The position numbers were made by a program, and so were the translations under genes. Shown here one piece after another: positions 51,938 through 61,196 of a DNA stretch of 64,000 bases (the stretch's first letter is position 1; each line of letters begins with the position of its first letter). The DNA comes from Stutzerimonas stutzeri (lineage in GTDB: Bacteria; Pseudomonadota; Gammaproteobacteria; Enterobacterales; Pasteurellaceae), in NCBI GenBank assembly GCA_901420285.1, contig CABDVE010000001.1:868001-932000 (forward strand). The letters are read 5' to 3'. The notes below the pieces were generated by a model. It searched no databases. It was not told the origin of the DNA and saw only the letters and a program-made list of their open reading frames with translations.

Positions 51938-51977
51938 AACAGCACCGCATCGGAACTGCTTCCAATGCGGTGCTGTT
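51938..51977. repeat. Inverted motif pair downstream of potD
   Basis: Arms of 18 bp (one mismatch) around a 4-nt loop: AACAGCACCGCAT-CGGAA faces TTCCAATGCGGTGCTGTT. It lies 33 nt beyond the potD stop and is the likely end of the pot operon. Confidence 0.9.
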
Positions 51978-52010
51978 TTAGTATAGCGCACTCTTTTTTG
52001 AGAGAACGAT

Positions 52011-53093
52011 TTATTTTGCCGCTTTCAGTTCTTGATAATATTGTTCGTAATATTGAATGGCATCGCCCACATCATCTTGCCAATGGCTGGTTTTTAACAC
52101 TTCAGCGGTAGGGTAAATTGCCGGATCTTCGGTGATTTCTTTCGGCAATACTTTTTTCGCTTCAAGGTTGGCGGTTGGATAACCGATGGCAAGGGTTAAT
52201 TTTTCGGCTGCTTTCGCACCTAACATATAGTTAATCAGTTTGTGTGCGCCGTCCGGGTTTTTAGAGGTGACCGGAATGGCTAAGGTATCCACCCAAAGTA
52301 CCGGGCCTTCTTTCGGGAACACCATATCTAACGGAGCTTTCTCTTTTTTCGCAATACGCACGGAACCGTTCCACAATTGGCCCACTTCTACTTCACCGGA
52401 AATAAAAGAGTTCGCCGGGTTATCGGAATTGAAAGAAAGCACGTTCGGACGCAATTTCAATAATTCTTCGTAAGCCTGTTTGATAATTGCCGGATCTTGT
52501 GTATTCGGATCTTGACCGATTTTCAATAAAGCAATGTTGAATACTTCGCGCGCGTCGTCTAATAATTGTACTTTATTGGCAAATTCCGGTTTCCATAAAT
52601 CGCCCCAAGAGGTGAAATCGGCGCCTTTGTAGCTATTAGTGTTAAAGGCAATGCCCGGCGCACCTAATAATTGCGGAAGGGAATATTTGTTGCCTTTGTC
52701 GTAAGGTTTGTCGAGCCAATCAGGGTCTAATTCTTTAATAACAGGTAATTTGCTGTGATCCAGTTCTTTTAACATGCCTTCGCGCGCCATTTTGGAGACG
52801 AAGTAGTTAGAAGGGGCAATAACGTCATAACCGCCGGCGGCGCCTTGGGTTTTGATTTTTGCATACATGGTTTCATTGGACTCAAGGCTGGAAACGATCA
52901 CTTTGATGCCGGTTTCCTTAGTGAATTCGTCTAATAAACCGTCCGGAACGTACTCAGTCCAAGTATATAAATATACAGTATCATTAGCAGCCGCCGGTGC
53001 GTTAGTCGTTTCAGACTTGCTCTCTTTGTCGTTACAAGCGGTTAATGTTGCGGCAATTAAACCGGCAGTAAGCAGACCTGCAAATTTTTTCAT
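52011..53093 (-). CDS. potD: Spermidine/putrescine-binding protein PotD
   Basis: This 360-aa periplasmic polyamine receptor has a lipoprotein-like signal with lipobox LTAC (Cys20). Motifs are YTWTEYVPDGLLDEFTKETGI near residues 44-64, PSNYFVSKM and WNGSVRIAKK. It is the last gene of potABCD, 128 nt after potC with two hairpins between. Confidence 0.95.
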   Translation of the reverse strand: MKKFAGLLTAGLIAATLTACNDKESKSETTNAPAAANDTVYLYTWTEYVPDGLLDEFTKETGIKVIVSSLESNETMYAKIKTQGAAGGYDVIAPSNYFVSKMAREGMLKELDHSKLPVIKELDPDWLDKPYDKGNKYSLPQLLGAPGIAFNTNSYKGADFTSWGDLWKPEFANKVQLLDDAREVFNIALLKIGQDPNTQDPAIIKQAYEELLKLRPNVLSFNSDNPANSFISGEVEVGQLWNGSVRIAKKEKAPLDMVFPKEGPVLWVDTLAIPVTSKNPDGAHKLINYMLGAKAAEKLTLAIGYPTANLEAKKVLPKEITEDPAIYPTAEVLKTSHWQDDVGDAIQYYEQYYQELKAAK

Positions 53094-53128
53094 TTTTGTT
53101 TGTTCTCCGTAAAAGAGGGTAAAAAAAC

Positions 53129-53180
53129 ACCTGCGTAAAATGCAGGTATAAAAAAACGCCTTGATTGTGCGTCAAGGCGT
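53129..53180 (-). terminator. Two consecutive hairpins between potC and potD
   Basis: ACCTGC / GCAGGT (53129-53147) and ACGCCTTGA / TCAAGGCGT (53156-53180) form two separate stems in the gap. They may stabilise the potABC message or reduce read-through so that potD is expressed differently. Confidence 0.65.
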
Positions 53181-53221
53181 ATTGTATGTGCTATTAGATT
53201 ATTTGTGAAGCATTATTATGA

Positions 53222-53995
53222 CTAGATGTCTTTGTGTTTCTTACCGATAAATTGGCTTGCAACAACGAGTAATAATGACAGCACTATCATGATGGTGGCA
53301 AGGGCGTTCACCTCCGGCGTGACTCCGGTTTTTACCAAGGAGAAAATACGCAACGGCAGAATTTCATAGCTGACACCGCTGACGAAAGAGGACACAACAA
53401 CGTCGTCCAACGAAATGGTGAAACTTAACAACCAGCCGGAAACCACCGCCGGCAAGGCAAGCGGTAGGATAATTTTGCGTAAAATGGTGATTTCGCTTGC
53501 TCCCAAATCTTTCGCCGCTTCCAGCATTCTGGCATCGAAGCCATTTAAGCGGGAGAAAATAGTTACCGTTACATAAGGCAAACAGAAGGTCACGTGTGCC
53601 AACAATAAGGACCAGAAACCTAAAGAAATCCCCACAACCATAAACAGGGCGAGTAAGGATACCGCCATAACGATATCCGGCGACATCATCACGATAAATA
53701 ACATGCCGCTCACCGCCTGTTTACCGCGGAAGCGATAGCGATATAAAGCAATTGCGGTTAAACCGCCGACAATAGTCGCTAAAGTTGCCGCAAAGAAGGC
53801 GATGGTGACAGAGTGAATCGCTGCTTGGATTAGGGTGTCGTTATTAAATAAACGCTCGTACCAGCTCCAACTGAAACCTTTCCAACTTAAACCGTAGCGG
53901 TCTTCATTGAAAGAATTCGTCACTAAAATAATAATCGGGATATACAAATAAGCGTATACCACAAACATAAAGATATTGCGTAGTAAACGGCTCAT
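53222..53995 (-). CDS. potC: Spermidine/putrescine ABC transporter permease PotC
   Basis: This 257-aa permease has six membrane segments and the EAA-type loop [20 protein letters not shown]. It forms the channel with PotB. The start codon overlaps the potB stop by one base. Confidence 0.95.
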   Translation of the reverse strand: MSRLLRNIFMFVVYAYLYIPIIILVTNSFNEDRYGLSWKGFSWSWYERLFNNDTLIQAAIHSVTIAFFAATLATIVGGLTAIALYRYRFRGKQAVSGMLFIVMMSPDIVMAVSLLALFMVVGISLGFWSLLLAHVTFCLPYVTVTIFSRLNGFDARMLEAAKDLGASEITILRKIILPLALPAVVSGWLLSFTISLDDVVVSSFVSGVSYEILPLRIFSLVKTGVTPEVNALATIMIVLSLLLVVASQFIGKKHKDI

Positions 53996-54855
53996 TACTC
54001 CAACTCCACTTTCTTATTCAATAGTTTATTTGCGCGGTAGTACACGAAAATTAACAATGCCATTAAGATGGTTAAACCGATACTGATTGCCGAACCGAAC
54101 GGCCAGTTGCGGGAAATTAAGAATTCACTCTTAATCACGTTACCCACAAGTAAGACTTTCGCGCCACCGAGCAAGTCCGCTACATAGAACATGCCCATTG
54201 CCGGCAATAATACCAACAAACAACCTGCCACAATGCCCGGCATGGTGAGTGGTAAAATCACACGGAAGAAACGTTGAAACGCATTAGCGCCTAAGTCTTT
54301 TGCGGCTTCCAATAAGCGTCCGTCAAGTTTTTCGATGGCGGAGTAGAGTGGCAGAATCATGAACGGCAGAAGCAAATACACCAAACCGATAATGACAGCC
54401 ACTTCGGTGTTCAGAATGCGAATTGGTTCACTCAGAATGCCCATGTCCATCAGCATAGTATTCAGCACACCTTTCACGCCGAGGAATACTTTCATGCCGT
54501 AAATCCGAATGAGTGAGTTTGTCCAGAATGGCAATACCACAAGGAACAATAAGAGCGGTCGATATTTCGGATGAATTTTGCTGACCATAAAGGCGAACGG
54601 ATAGCCTATCACTAAGCAAATAATGGTGGCGATGCCCGACATATATAATGAATTCCACACCACCTGCGCATAAAGCGGGTTAAACAGATTGATGTAGTTA
54701 TCAAAATTAAATGGCAAGCTATAAAAGTCACTACCATCTCGGGTTAAAAAGCTTACGACCAACACCAATAAGTTTGGGATCAGCACGAAGAAGATTAGCC
54801 AACCGAAGATAATCGCAACAGTAATTTTCTGGAATTTATTATTGATTATCTTCAT
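53995..54855 (-). CDS. potB: Spermidine/putrescine ABC transporter permease PotB
   Basis: This 286-aa permease has six membrane segments and the loop [23 protein letters not shown] 54855 gives the N-terminus [14 protein letters not shown] known for Haemophilus PotB. It overlaps the potA end by 17 nt, showing translational coupling; an upstream ATG would add 42 unrelated residues. Confidence 0.95.
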   Translation of the reverse strand: MKIINNKFQKITVAIIFGWLIFFVLIPNLLVLVVSFLTRDGSDFYSLPFNFDNYINLFNPLYAQVVWNSLYMSGIATIICLVIGYPFAFMVSKIHPKYRPLLLFLVVLPFWTNSLIRIYGMKVFLGVKGVLNTMLMDMGILSEPIRILNTEVAVIIGLVYLLLPFMILPLYSAIEKLDGRLLEAAKDLGANAFQRFFRVILPLTMPGIVAGCLLVLLPAMGMFYVADLLGGAKVLLVGNVIKSEFLISRNWPFGSAISIGLTILMALLIFVYYRANKLLNKKVELE

Positions 54856-55957
54856 CGTTGAGTACAACCTCCCAACCTTCGTGCCATGTAATACCCACGC
54901 GTTGACCGACACTGTGATCCATATGTGGGTCGTCTTCGTTAAAGAATTCACTAACCAATACGCGTTTGCCGTTATGCTCAAATTCCACGGTGGATTCCAA
55001 TGTCATGCCTTTGTAAGTACGGTCGATAATATGACCGATGATGGCCTTGGAATGCTCATGCTCGTCCAGTTCTTCAATCACAATATCTTCTGGGCGAAGC
55101 AATACTTGAAGTTGCTGATTTTTTTCCACCGGAATGTCCGTATAAATGTCGCAAATACGACCTTCTACGTTAGCGAGTACCACATTTTCTGATTTACGTT
55201 CAATGACGGTCGCATCGAAAACGTTAATTTCACCGATGAAACGTGCCACAAACAAGTTTGCCGGGTCTTCATAAATCTCGCGGGGAGAACCGTCTTGTGC
55301 AATTTTACCTTTACGCAATAAGACAATACGATCAGACATCGTAATCGCTTCTTCTTGGTCGTGGGTCACGAAAATAAAGGTAATGCCTAATTGGCGTTGT
55401 AATTGCTTTAATTCATATTGCATTTGTTTGCGCAATTTATAATCCAGCGCAGACAAGGATTCATCAAGTAATAATACTTTCGGTTTATTTACCACCGCGC
55501 GGGCGATAGCGATACGTTGTTGCTGACCGCCGGAAAGTTGGGTCGGTTTACGATCCGCCATTTCTTCCAGTTGCACCATACGCAAGGCTTCCAGTACGCG
55601 TGGTTTAATTTCCGCCTCCGGCACTTTTTGCATACGCAAACCGAATGCCACGTTTTCAAAAATAGTCATGTGCGGAAACAGCGCGTAACTTTGGAATACG
55701 GTGTTTACGTGGCGTTTTTCAGCCGGAACATTGGTAATGTCTTCACCATCCAAAATAATATTGCCTGAATCCAATTCTTCCAAACCGGCTAATAAGCGTA
55801 AAACTGTCGTTTTACCGCAGCCGGACGGACCGAGAATGGTGACGAATTCACCGTTATTAATGGTTAAATTGAAATCGCTAATAATGGTGTTGGAACCGTA
55901 AGATTTTTTGATTGAACGAAGCTCGATAATCGGCTTGTTTTGAACCGGATTTTCCAC
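54839..55957 (-). CDS. potA: Spermidine/putrescine ABC transporter ATP-binding protein PotA
   Basis: This ABC ATPase has Walker [10 protein letters not shown], signature [15 protein letters not shown] and Walker [16 protein letters not shown], plus a C-terminal TOBE-type regulatory domain ([13 protein letters not shown]). The GTG at 55957 is proposed as start (372 aa, the Haemophilus PotA length). No ATG lies near the conserved N-terminus [15 protein letters not shown], and the upstream in-frame sequence is unrelated. The start is less certain than the frame. It heads potA-potB-potC-potD. Confidence 0.92.
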   Translation of the reverse strand: MENPVQNKPIIELRSIKKSYGSNTIISDFNLTINNGEFVTILGPSGCGKTTVLRLLAGLEELDSGNIILDGEDITNVPAEKRHVNTVFQSYALFPHMTIFENVAFGLRMQKVPEAEIKPRVLEALRMVQLEEMADRKPTQLSGGQQQRIAIARAVVNKPKVLLLDESLSALDYKLRKQMQYELKQLQRQLGITFIFVTHDQEEAITMSDRIVLLRKGKIAQDGSPREIYEDPANLFVARFIGEINVFDATVIERKSENVVLANVEGRICDIYTDIPVEKNQQLQVLLRPEDIVIEELDEHEHSKAIIGHIIDRTYKGMTLESTVEFEHNGKRVLVSEFFNEDDPHMDHSVGQRVGITWHEGWEVVLNDEDNQ

Positions 55958-56260
55958 TAGCTTTGGTTTTCTCCCTAATTTCACCAATAATTTTGGTACT
56001 GAGTAGAAACAGGAACCTGCCGGGTAGCAGGCGCGACTAAAAAAGAAGACGCTATGATATAGTGAAATATCAATAATGAAAAGGATTTCATGTCTTAAAA
56101 AGGCAAAAAACTTACCCGTCAAAAAATACCTCAAAAGACATCATACTTTTTGTTTTTATGCCTTAATTTTCAGTTAATTAGCAAATTTTTGCTATATATC
56201 AAGAATCCTATTGGGGATTATCTTTAAACTAAAAACGATAATTTATAAAAGGTTACCAAA

Positions 56261-57496
56261 ATGGAAACAAATGATTATAAAAAAAATTTATTAACGCGCT
56301 TTTTGCATTATGTTTCTTTCGATACGCAGTCCAAACCGAGCGCAAAACATTCGCCAAGTTCCGTCGGGCAAATGAAATTGGCACAAAATTTACAAAAAGA
56401 ATTGACGGAATTGGGCTTACAAAACGTGCAAGTGAGCAAACACGCCGTCGTGACCGCTTATTTGCCGGCAAATTGTGCCGAACTTTCTCATACTATCGGC
56501 TTAATCGCTCATTTGGATACTTCGCCGGAATGTAGCGGTAAAAACGTGCGGCCGGAAGTCATTGAAAATTATCGTGGCGGCGATATTGCGCTGGGGAGCG
56601 GCGAGGAATTTATCAGTCCGGCATATTACCCGTTTATGCATCAATTAATCGGTAAAACTTTAATCGTCACCGACGGCAACACGCTATTGGGCGCGGATAA
56701 CAAAGCGGGAATAGCCGAAATTATGACCGCATTAGAAGTGCTTCAACAAGGCGGTTTGCCACATTGTAATTTACGTGTCGCTTTTACGCCGGACGAAGAA
56801 ATCGGACTCGGCATGCAATATTTTCCGTTGGAGGATTTTCCGTGTGATTGGGCTTATACATTTGACGGCGGCGAAGTGGGCGAGTTGGAATATGAAAACT
56901 TTAATGCCGCAACGGCAAAAATTCATATTGTCGGTAGAAACATTCATACCGGTTATGCCAAAGGAAAAATGGTGAATGCGTTGGCGTTGGCATGCGATTT
57001 CCACCAAGGTTTTTCTAAACAAGATGTGCCGGAAAAAACGAGCGGCAGAGAGGGCTTTTTTCACTTGAATCACCTTGCAGGCGATGTTGAAAAGGCCGAA
57101 TTGCATTATTTAATTCGTGATTTTAACGCCGAATCTTTTGTGCGCCGTAAACAATTTGTGCAGGATTGGACTGCAAAATTTAATACGGAAAAAGGCTTGA
57201 AACAACCGATAGAATGTGTCGTTCAAGACAGTTATAAAAATATGTATGAGGCGGTGAAAAAAGTTCCGCAAGCAATTTCCATTGCTGAAAAAGCGATGGC
57301 AATATGCGGTGTGAAGGTTATTCACAAAGCCATCCGCGGTGGCACGGACGGTGCTTTTTTATCGGCAAACGGGTTGGCTTGTCCGAACATTTTTACTGGT
57401 GGCTATAATTTTCACAGTAAGCATGAATTAATTTCGCTTGAAGGAATGGAAAAAACGGTAGAAGTGATTGTTGAAATGGTAAAACTCAAAAAATAA
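56261..57496 (+). CDS. pepT: Peptidase T (tripeptide aminopeptidase)
   Basis: This 411-aa M20B zinc aminopeptidase cleaves tripeptides in the cytosol. Metal and catalytic motifs are LIAHLDTSPE near residues 77-86, LLGADNKAGIAEIM near 144-157 and TPDEEIGLG near 176-184. C-terminal IRGGTDGAFLS and FTGGYNFHSKHEL follow. It is divergent from potA. Confidence 0.96.
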   Translation: METNDYKKNLLTRFLHYVSFDTQSKPSAKHSPSSVGQMKLAQNLQKELTELGLQNVQVSKHAVVTAYLPANCAELSHTIGLIAHLDTSPECSGKNVRPEVIENYRGGDIALGSGEEFISPAYYPFMHQLIGKTLIVTDGNTLLGADNKAGIAEIMTALEVLQQGGLPHCNLRVAFTPDEEIGLGMQYFPLEDFPCDWAYTFDGGEVGELEYENFNAATAKIHIVGRNIHTGYAKGKMVNALALACDFHQGFSKQDVPEKTSGREGFFHLNHLAGDVEKAELHYLIRDFNAESFVRRKQFVQDWTAKFNTEKGLKQPIECVVQDSYKNMYEAVKKVPQAISIAEKAMAICGVKVIHKAIRGGTDGAFLSANGLACPNIFTGGYNFHSKHELISLEGMEKTVEVIVEMVKLKK

Positions 57497-57566
57497 TCAA
57501 TAGTGTAAATTTTATCGAAATTATTGTAACAAAGGCGCAAAAGGATTGCCGGATTGTTCGGATGTC

Positions 57567-57610
57567 AAAATAGCACCGCATTGGAACAGCTTCCAATGCG
57601 GTGCTATTTT
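57567..57610. repeat. Inverted motif pair at the pepT/queE convergent junction
   Basis: Perfect 20-bp arms, AAAATAGCACCGCATTGGAA (57567-57586) and its complement (57591-57610), with a 4-nt loop. T-tracts on both strands make it a good bidirectional terminator. Confidence 0.93.
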
Positions 57611-57640
57611 CGATAGAGAAATTCTTTTTTCGCTTGAAGT

Positions 57641-58270
57641 TTATGCTATGCCGATTAATTTATGCGTTTGTAAACTCAGCTGCCATTTGGGTTTATTTGG
57701 GCGTTGGTTGAGTTGTCCGAGTTGAGTAATTGTTTCCAGTAAATTCATTTTGCCGTCGATTTCGCAAGGCGAAAGGTAATAATGTTCGGCTTGAATTTTT
57801 TGTTCAATGCGTTCGCAAAACGGGAGTACATCTTCATCTACTACGATGCGTACTTCGTCAGCGACTTCAATACAACGCGCTTCGTATTTATAAGCGTAAA
57901 GCCGTTTAGGACTGGCGGCAATGTAATCAATTTGCTTAGGAACGGGTTTTAAACCGTTGGTTTCAATCGCTAAAAAATAGCCGTCGGCCTTGAATTGCTC
58001 AAGTAAAAAATCAAGTTTCGGTACTATGGTTGGTTCACCGCCGGTGATGATAATGTTTTTCGCCGAAAATGAGCGCACTTTGGCTAAAATTTGTGATGCT
58101 GACCAACGTTCGAATTGATTATAGTCCGTATCGCACCAAGGACAGGCCAGATTGCATTTGCCGAAGCGCACGAAAATGCTTGGCATACCGGTATTAAAGC
58201 CTTCCCCTTGCAGGCTTTCAAAAATTTCGACGATGCGAAAGTAGGGTTCGGAGTCGGAGAGTTTTTCCAC
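57641..58270 (-). CDS. queE: 7-carboxy-7-deazaguanine synthase
   Basis: This 209-aa radical-SAM enzyme makes CDG in the queuosine/preQ0 pathway. It has FESLQGEGFNTGMPSIFVR and the cluster motif CNLACPWC (CX3CX2C), then IIITGGEPTI. GTG 58270 is chosen because GGAG lies 7 nt before it, overlapping the end of queD; an upstream ATG would overlap queD by 40 nt and lacks support. It is last in queC-queD-queE. Confidence 0.94.
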   Translation of the reverse strand: MEKLSDSEPYFRIVEIFESLQGEGFNTGMPSIFVRFGKCNLACPWCDTDYNQFERWSASQILAKVRSFSAKNIIITGGEPTIVPKLDFLLEQFKADGYFLAIETNGLKPVPKQIDYIAASPKRLYAYKYEARCIEVADEVRIVVDEDVLPFCERIEQKIQAEHYYLSPCEIDGKMNLLETITQLGQLNQRPNKPKWQLSLQTHKLIGIA

Positions 58271-58275
58271 CGTAT

Positions 58276-58701
58276 TTACTCCGAATATTCGCAAAATGAG
58301 GTTGGGGTTTCCCATAAACGAATGGCGGAAACGGCGAGTTTTTCTTCGTATTTCAAACGATTAAAAATAAAACGTGCCATTTCTTCCGCCGTAGTACGAA
58401 AAGGAACGCCGAATGTTTTGGAGTTTAATTCTTGTAGAAGTGAAGCGATTTTACTTTCCCGTTCGCTATTTTCATCGTAAATAAAAGCGTGATCCAACGG
58501 TTCTAGCACCGCTTTTTTCACTATGGCTTTCAAATCGGCAAAATCAATTACCATGGCTTTTTTAGCACCGCATTGGTGTAATGTATCCGCAATTTCCACT
58601 TGTAGTTTATAAGTGTGGCCGTGCAAGTTCTGGCATTTGCCGTCATGACCGTCCAACAAATGCGCCATGTCAAAACTGAATTCTTTGGAAATTTTAAACA
58701 T
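58276..58701 (-). CDS. queD: 6-carboxy-5,6,7,8-tetrahydropterin synthase
   Basis: This 141-aa PTPS-family enzyme supplies carboxytetrahydropterin for QueE. Zinc histidines appear in [21 protein letters not shown], with the active Cys in [12 protein letters not shown] 58701 gives the family start [13 protein letters not shown] 58710 is in frame but its ribosome site would be too close. It overlaps the queC end by 8 nt. A motif copy (58565-58574) encodes Gln-Cys-Gly-Ala. Confidence 0.94.
   Translation of the reverse strand: MFKISKEFSFDMAHLLDGHDGKCQNLHGHTYKLQVEIADTLHQCGAKKAMVIDFADLKAIVKKAVLEPLDHAFIYDENSERESKIASLLQELNSKTFGVPFRTTAEEMARFIFNRLKYEEKLAVSAIRLWETPTSFCEYSE
58565..58574 (-). repeat. Intragenic copy of the motif in queD
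   Basis: Exact core; in the gene direction CAATGCGGTGCTAAAAAA, with the AT-rich tail of the intergenic copies. Read as Gln-Cys-Gly-Ala, a third reading frame. A near copy GCACCGCTTT is at 58506. Confidence 0.75.
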
Positions 58702-59377
58702 TTTCACCATCCCTTTGGGCTAAATATTCAGCTAAGCCTTTATTACGTAAAATACAACTCGGGCATTTGCCGCAACCGCCTTCTACGCCTTCGTAGCAAG
58801 TGTGTGTATGGCGACGGATATAATCTAACGCACCGAGCTCATCGGCAAGTTGCCAAGTTTGCGCTTTGTTAAGGTACATTAATGGGGTTTTAAGGTTGAA
58901 TCGATAGTCCATCGCGAGATTAAGGGTGACATTCATGGATTTGATGAAGACGTCTCGACAATCAGGATAGCCACTAAAATCCGTTTCGCATACGCCGGTG
59001 ATAATGTCGGAAATGCCTTGCCCCTTGGCGTAAATTGCAGCATACAGCAAAAATAGCGCATTGCGTCCATCGACAAAGGTGTTCGGCATATCATCGCCTT
59101 TTTTCTTGATTTCGACAGATTCGTCCATCAGCGCGTTGTGCGTGATGGCTTTGATTACAGACATATCAATCAGCGTTTGTTGTACGCCTAAGTCTTGCGC
59201 GATCCATTTCGCTTTTTCCAGTTCAATAGCGTGACGTTGGCCGTATTGAAAACTGATGACTTCGACATTCTCTACGCCGTATTCGGTGATGGCTTGAATT
59301 AAACAGGTGGTAGAATCTTGTCCGCCGGAAAAGATCACAATCGCTTTGCGATCGTGGTTTGGATTGGAAATATGCAT
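58694..59377 (-). CDS. queC: 7-cyano-7-deazaguanine synthase
   Basis: This 227-aa ATP-dependent enzyme converts CDG to preQ0. The PP-loop SGGQDSTT is near residues 17-24. The C-terminal zinc site has four cysteines ([15 protein letters not shown] near 189-203). It heads the queCDE operon behind a probable preQ1 riboswitch whose 3' end contains the Shine-Dalgarno. Confidence 0.96.
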   Translation of the reverse strand: MHISNPNHDRKAIVIFSGGQDSTTCLIQAITEYGVENVEVISFQYGQRHAIELEKAKWIAQDLGVQQTLIDMSVIKAITHNALMDESVEIKKKGDDMPNTFVDGRNALFLLYAAIYAKGQGISDIITGVCETDFSGYPDCRDVFIKSMNVTLNLAMDYRFNLKTPLMYLNKAQTWQLADELGALDYIRRHTHTCYEGVEGGCGKCPSCILRNKGLAEYLAQRDGENV

Positions 59378-59382
59378 ATTTT

Positions 59383-59418
59383 ACCTAGTTTTTTAGTGTA
59401 GGAGGTTTGCGAACTACG
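59383..59418 (-). promoter_or_regulatory. Probable preQ1-I riboswitch in the queC leader
   Basis: On the minus strand, stem GUAG / CUAC encloses the loop UUCGCAAACCUC and is followed by ACUAAAAAACUAGGU, the A-rich tail of preQ1-I aptamers. Loop ACCU can pair with AGGU in the tail, forming the H-type pseudoknot. AGG is also the queC ribosome-binding site (9 nt before ATG), so ligand binding should block translation. Its place before queCDE fits known preQ1 switches. Confidence 0.77.
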
Positions 59419-59529
59419 AAAGGGTGGCATTGTAGTGAGAAAGCGTGAGGTTGGCAAGTCACGCATTTTTCGAAAGGTGCCGTGTCATGTTAGAATAATC
59501 GGCAAATTCATTATTTCAAGAGACAGACG

Positions 59530-60264
59530 ATGAACATTCATTTTATTCAACACGAAAGCTTTGAAGCGCCGGGAGCATATTTGGACTGGGCAATGGCGCG
59601 CGGTTATCAGGTGAGTTTTTCAAAAGTGTACGAATATCAGCCATTACCCGATGAACACGCGATCCAAAATTTGGATCTTTTAGTGATTTTAGGCGGGCCG
59701 CAAAGTCCAAGCACCATGCAAACCGAATGCCCGTATTTTGATAGTCAAGCGGAGCAAATGGTACTCAAGCGGGCTATTGATGCCGGTAAAGCAGTGGTGG
59801 GGGCTTGTTTGGGCGCGCAACTTATCGGTGAAGCCTTGGGGGCTGCGTATGAACACAGTCCGGAAAGGGAAATCGGCAATTTTCCGATTCGATTGAATCG
59901 GCAAGGATTGGACGACCCTTTGCTATCACATTTTGGCGAAAGCACAGTGGTTGGTCATTGGCATAACGATATGCCGGGGCTTACGTCGAACACGCAGATT
60001 TTAGCGACCAGTGCCGGTTGTCCGCGCCAGATTGTGAAATATTCGGCGTTGGTTTATGGCTTTCAGTGCCATCCTGAATTGACGCTAGACGTAGTACGAC
60101 AATTAATTGCGGCGCAAGCCAATTTAGTTGAACAAAGCCAACAGCACCATTTTGTACAGCATCCGGACGAGATCTTGCTTTATGATTATCGCGAAATGAA
60201 CGAAAAATTATGGTTATTTTTAGATCGATTGATTGAGGCTTATCGCCAAACAACGCAAAACTAA
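59530..60264 (+). CDS. Class I glutamine amidotransferase-like protein
   Basis: This 244-aa protein has the class I GATase triad: nucleophile Cys in GACLGAQLIGEALG near residue 95, and His/Glu in FQCHPELT near 180. It resembles stand-alone GMP-synthase-like amidotransferase domains. No synthase domain or partner gene is adjacent, so the amide acceptor is unknown; it could also act as a peptidase or hydrolase. Confidence 0.85.
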   Translation: MNIHFIQHESFEAPGAYLDWAMARGYQVSFSKVYEYQPLPDEHAIQNLDLLVILGGPQSPSTMQTECPYFDSQAEQMVLKRAIDAGKAVVGACLGAQLIGEALGAAYEHSPEREIGNFPIRLNRQGLDDPLLSHFGESTVVGHWHNDMPGLTSNTQILATSAGCPRQIVKYSALVYGFQCHPELTLDVVRQLIAAQANLVEQSQQHHFVQHPDEILLYDYREMNEKLWLFLDRLIEAYRQTTQN

Positions 60265-60330
60265 AGTCCGCGGCATTGTAAAAATTGTGCTACAATCGCG
60301 CCGCTTTTATTTATGGCAAAGGTAAAGTGT

Positions 60331-60474
60331 ATGAAAAAACTACTATTAATCATGGCAAGCGTGTTGGTTATTTCCGCGTGCGCCAATAAAGATGTCTATT
60401 TTAACGGTTCGGAAGGCTCTCATTCGGGCATGAAATTCGATAAAGATACTCGTCAGTGGGGCGTAAATCGATAA
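60331..60474 (+). CDS. Small putative lipoprotein (47 aa)
   Basis: ATG 60331 with AAAGG about 10 nt upstream opens a 47-residue frame ending at TAA 60472-60474. The signal peptide MKKLLLIMASVLVISAC ends in a lipobox (ISAC, Cys17). The 30-residue mature part is polar (NKDVYFNGSEGSHSG). A terminator follows 22 nt later. No function can be assigned. Confidence 0.75.
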   Translation: MKKLLLIMASVLVISACANKDVYFNGSEGSHSGMKFDKDTRQWGVNR

Positions 60475-60495
60475 ATTTCCGGCAGAGGTAAACGA

Positions 60496-60528
60496 AAAAT
60501 GAGCGGTTTTTAATAAACCGCTCATTTT
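60496..60528. terminator. Bidirectional terminator between the small lipoprotein and ydjA
   Basis: AAAATGAGCGGTTT pairs with AAACCGCTCATTTT around a 5-nt loop, with A and T tracts on both sides. Confidence 0.88.
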
Positions 60529-60529
60529 G

Positions 60530-61084
60530 TTATAAATAACTGACAAATGCTGTTGTATTGCTTTGACGGCATTCGCGTTCCGCTTTTTCTGCTGCGGTCC
60601 CGATCATTAATAGCGCCACTATTTCGTCTTGTTCGCGGCAGCCAAGAGCTCGACGCAATGCGCTGCCTTTTACCCATTTATTGGTAAGCCAAACATTGTC
60701 GAAACCTTGCGCATTAGCGGCGAGTTGAATGCCGTAAGAAGCGCAGCCGGCAGTAATTAATTGTTCCCATTTTGGTACTTTATCCGCATCGGGAGTGATT
60801 TTTGCGATAACCGCTATTACCATTGGCGCCCGATGGGCGAGATTCTCCGCTTTTTTTAATTTATCTTCGCCGAGCTTCAGTTCCAGCACCGCATCCTTTA
60901 GCAACATTTCCAATTTGTTCAATCCTTCATGTTCTATGACTACAAAATGATAAGGCTGGAGTTTGCCGTGATCCGGAGCACGTAATGCGGCTTGGAAAAT
61001 TTGTTCGAGTTGCTCTTTATTCGGCGCCGGCGCAATGAGTTTTTTATTGGAACGACGGGTGGTTAAAAGCGTTAAAGTATCCAT
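60530..61084 (-). CDS. ydjA: Nitroreductase family protein YdjA
   Basis: This 184-aa FMN-dependent nitroreductase-fold protein has FMN-contact motifs RRSNKKL (residues 10-16), APDHGKLQPYHFVVI near 36-50 and GCREQDEIVALLMIG. It is a homodimer family enzyme whose natural substrate is unknown. Divergence from sppA reproduces the ydjA-sppA neighbourhood of E. coli. Confidence 0.92.
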   Translation of the reverse strand: MDTLTLLTTRRSNKKLIAPAPNKEQLEQIFQAALRAPDHGKLQPYHFVVIEHEGLNKLEMLLKDAVLELKLGEDKLKKAENLAHRAPMVIAVIAKITPDADKVPKWEQLITAGCASYGIQLAANAQGFDNVWLTNKWVKGSALRRALGCREQDEIVALLMIGTAAEKAERECRQSNTTAFVSYL

Positions 61085-61196
61085 TTCTTGCCTCGTTGAA
61101 TAAGTTTGTGAAATTAAAACGCGGCGGATTATAACATAGTTTTCATGGGCGCTTTATGTTACCCTAAGCGCAATTTTTTTCATTTCAAAAAAGCTT

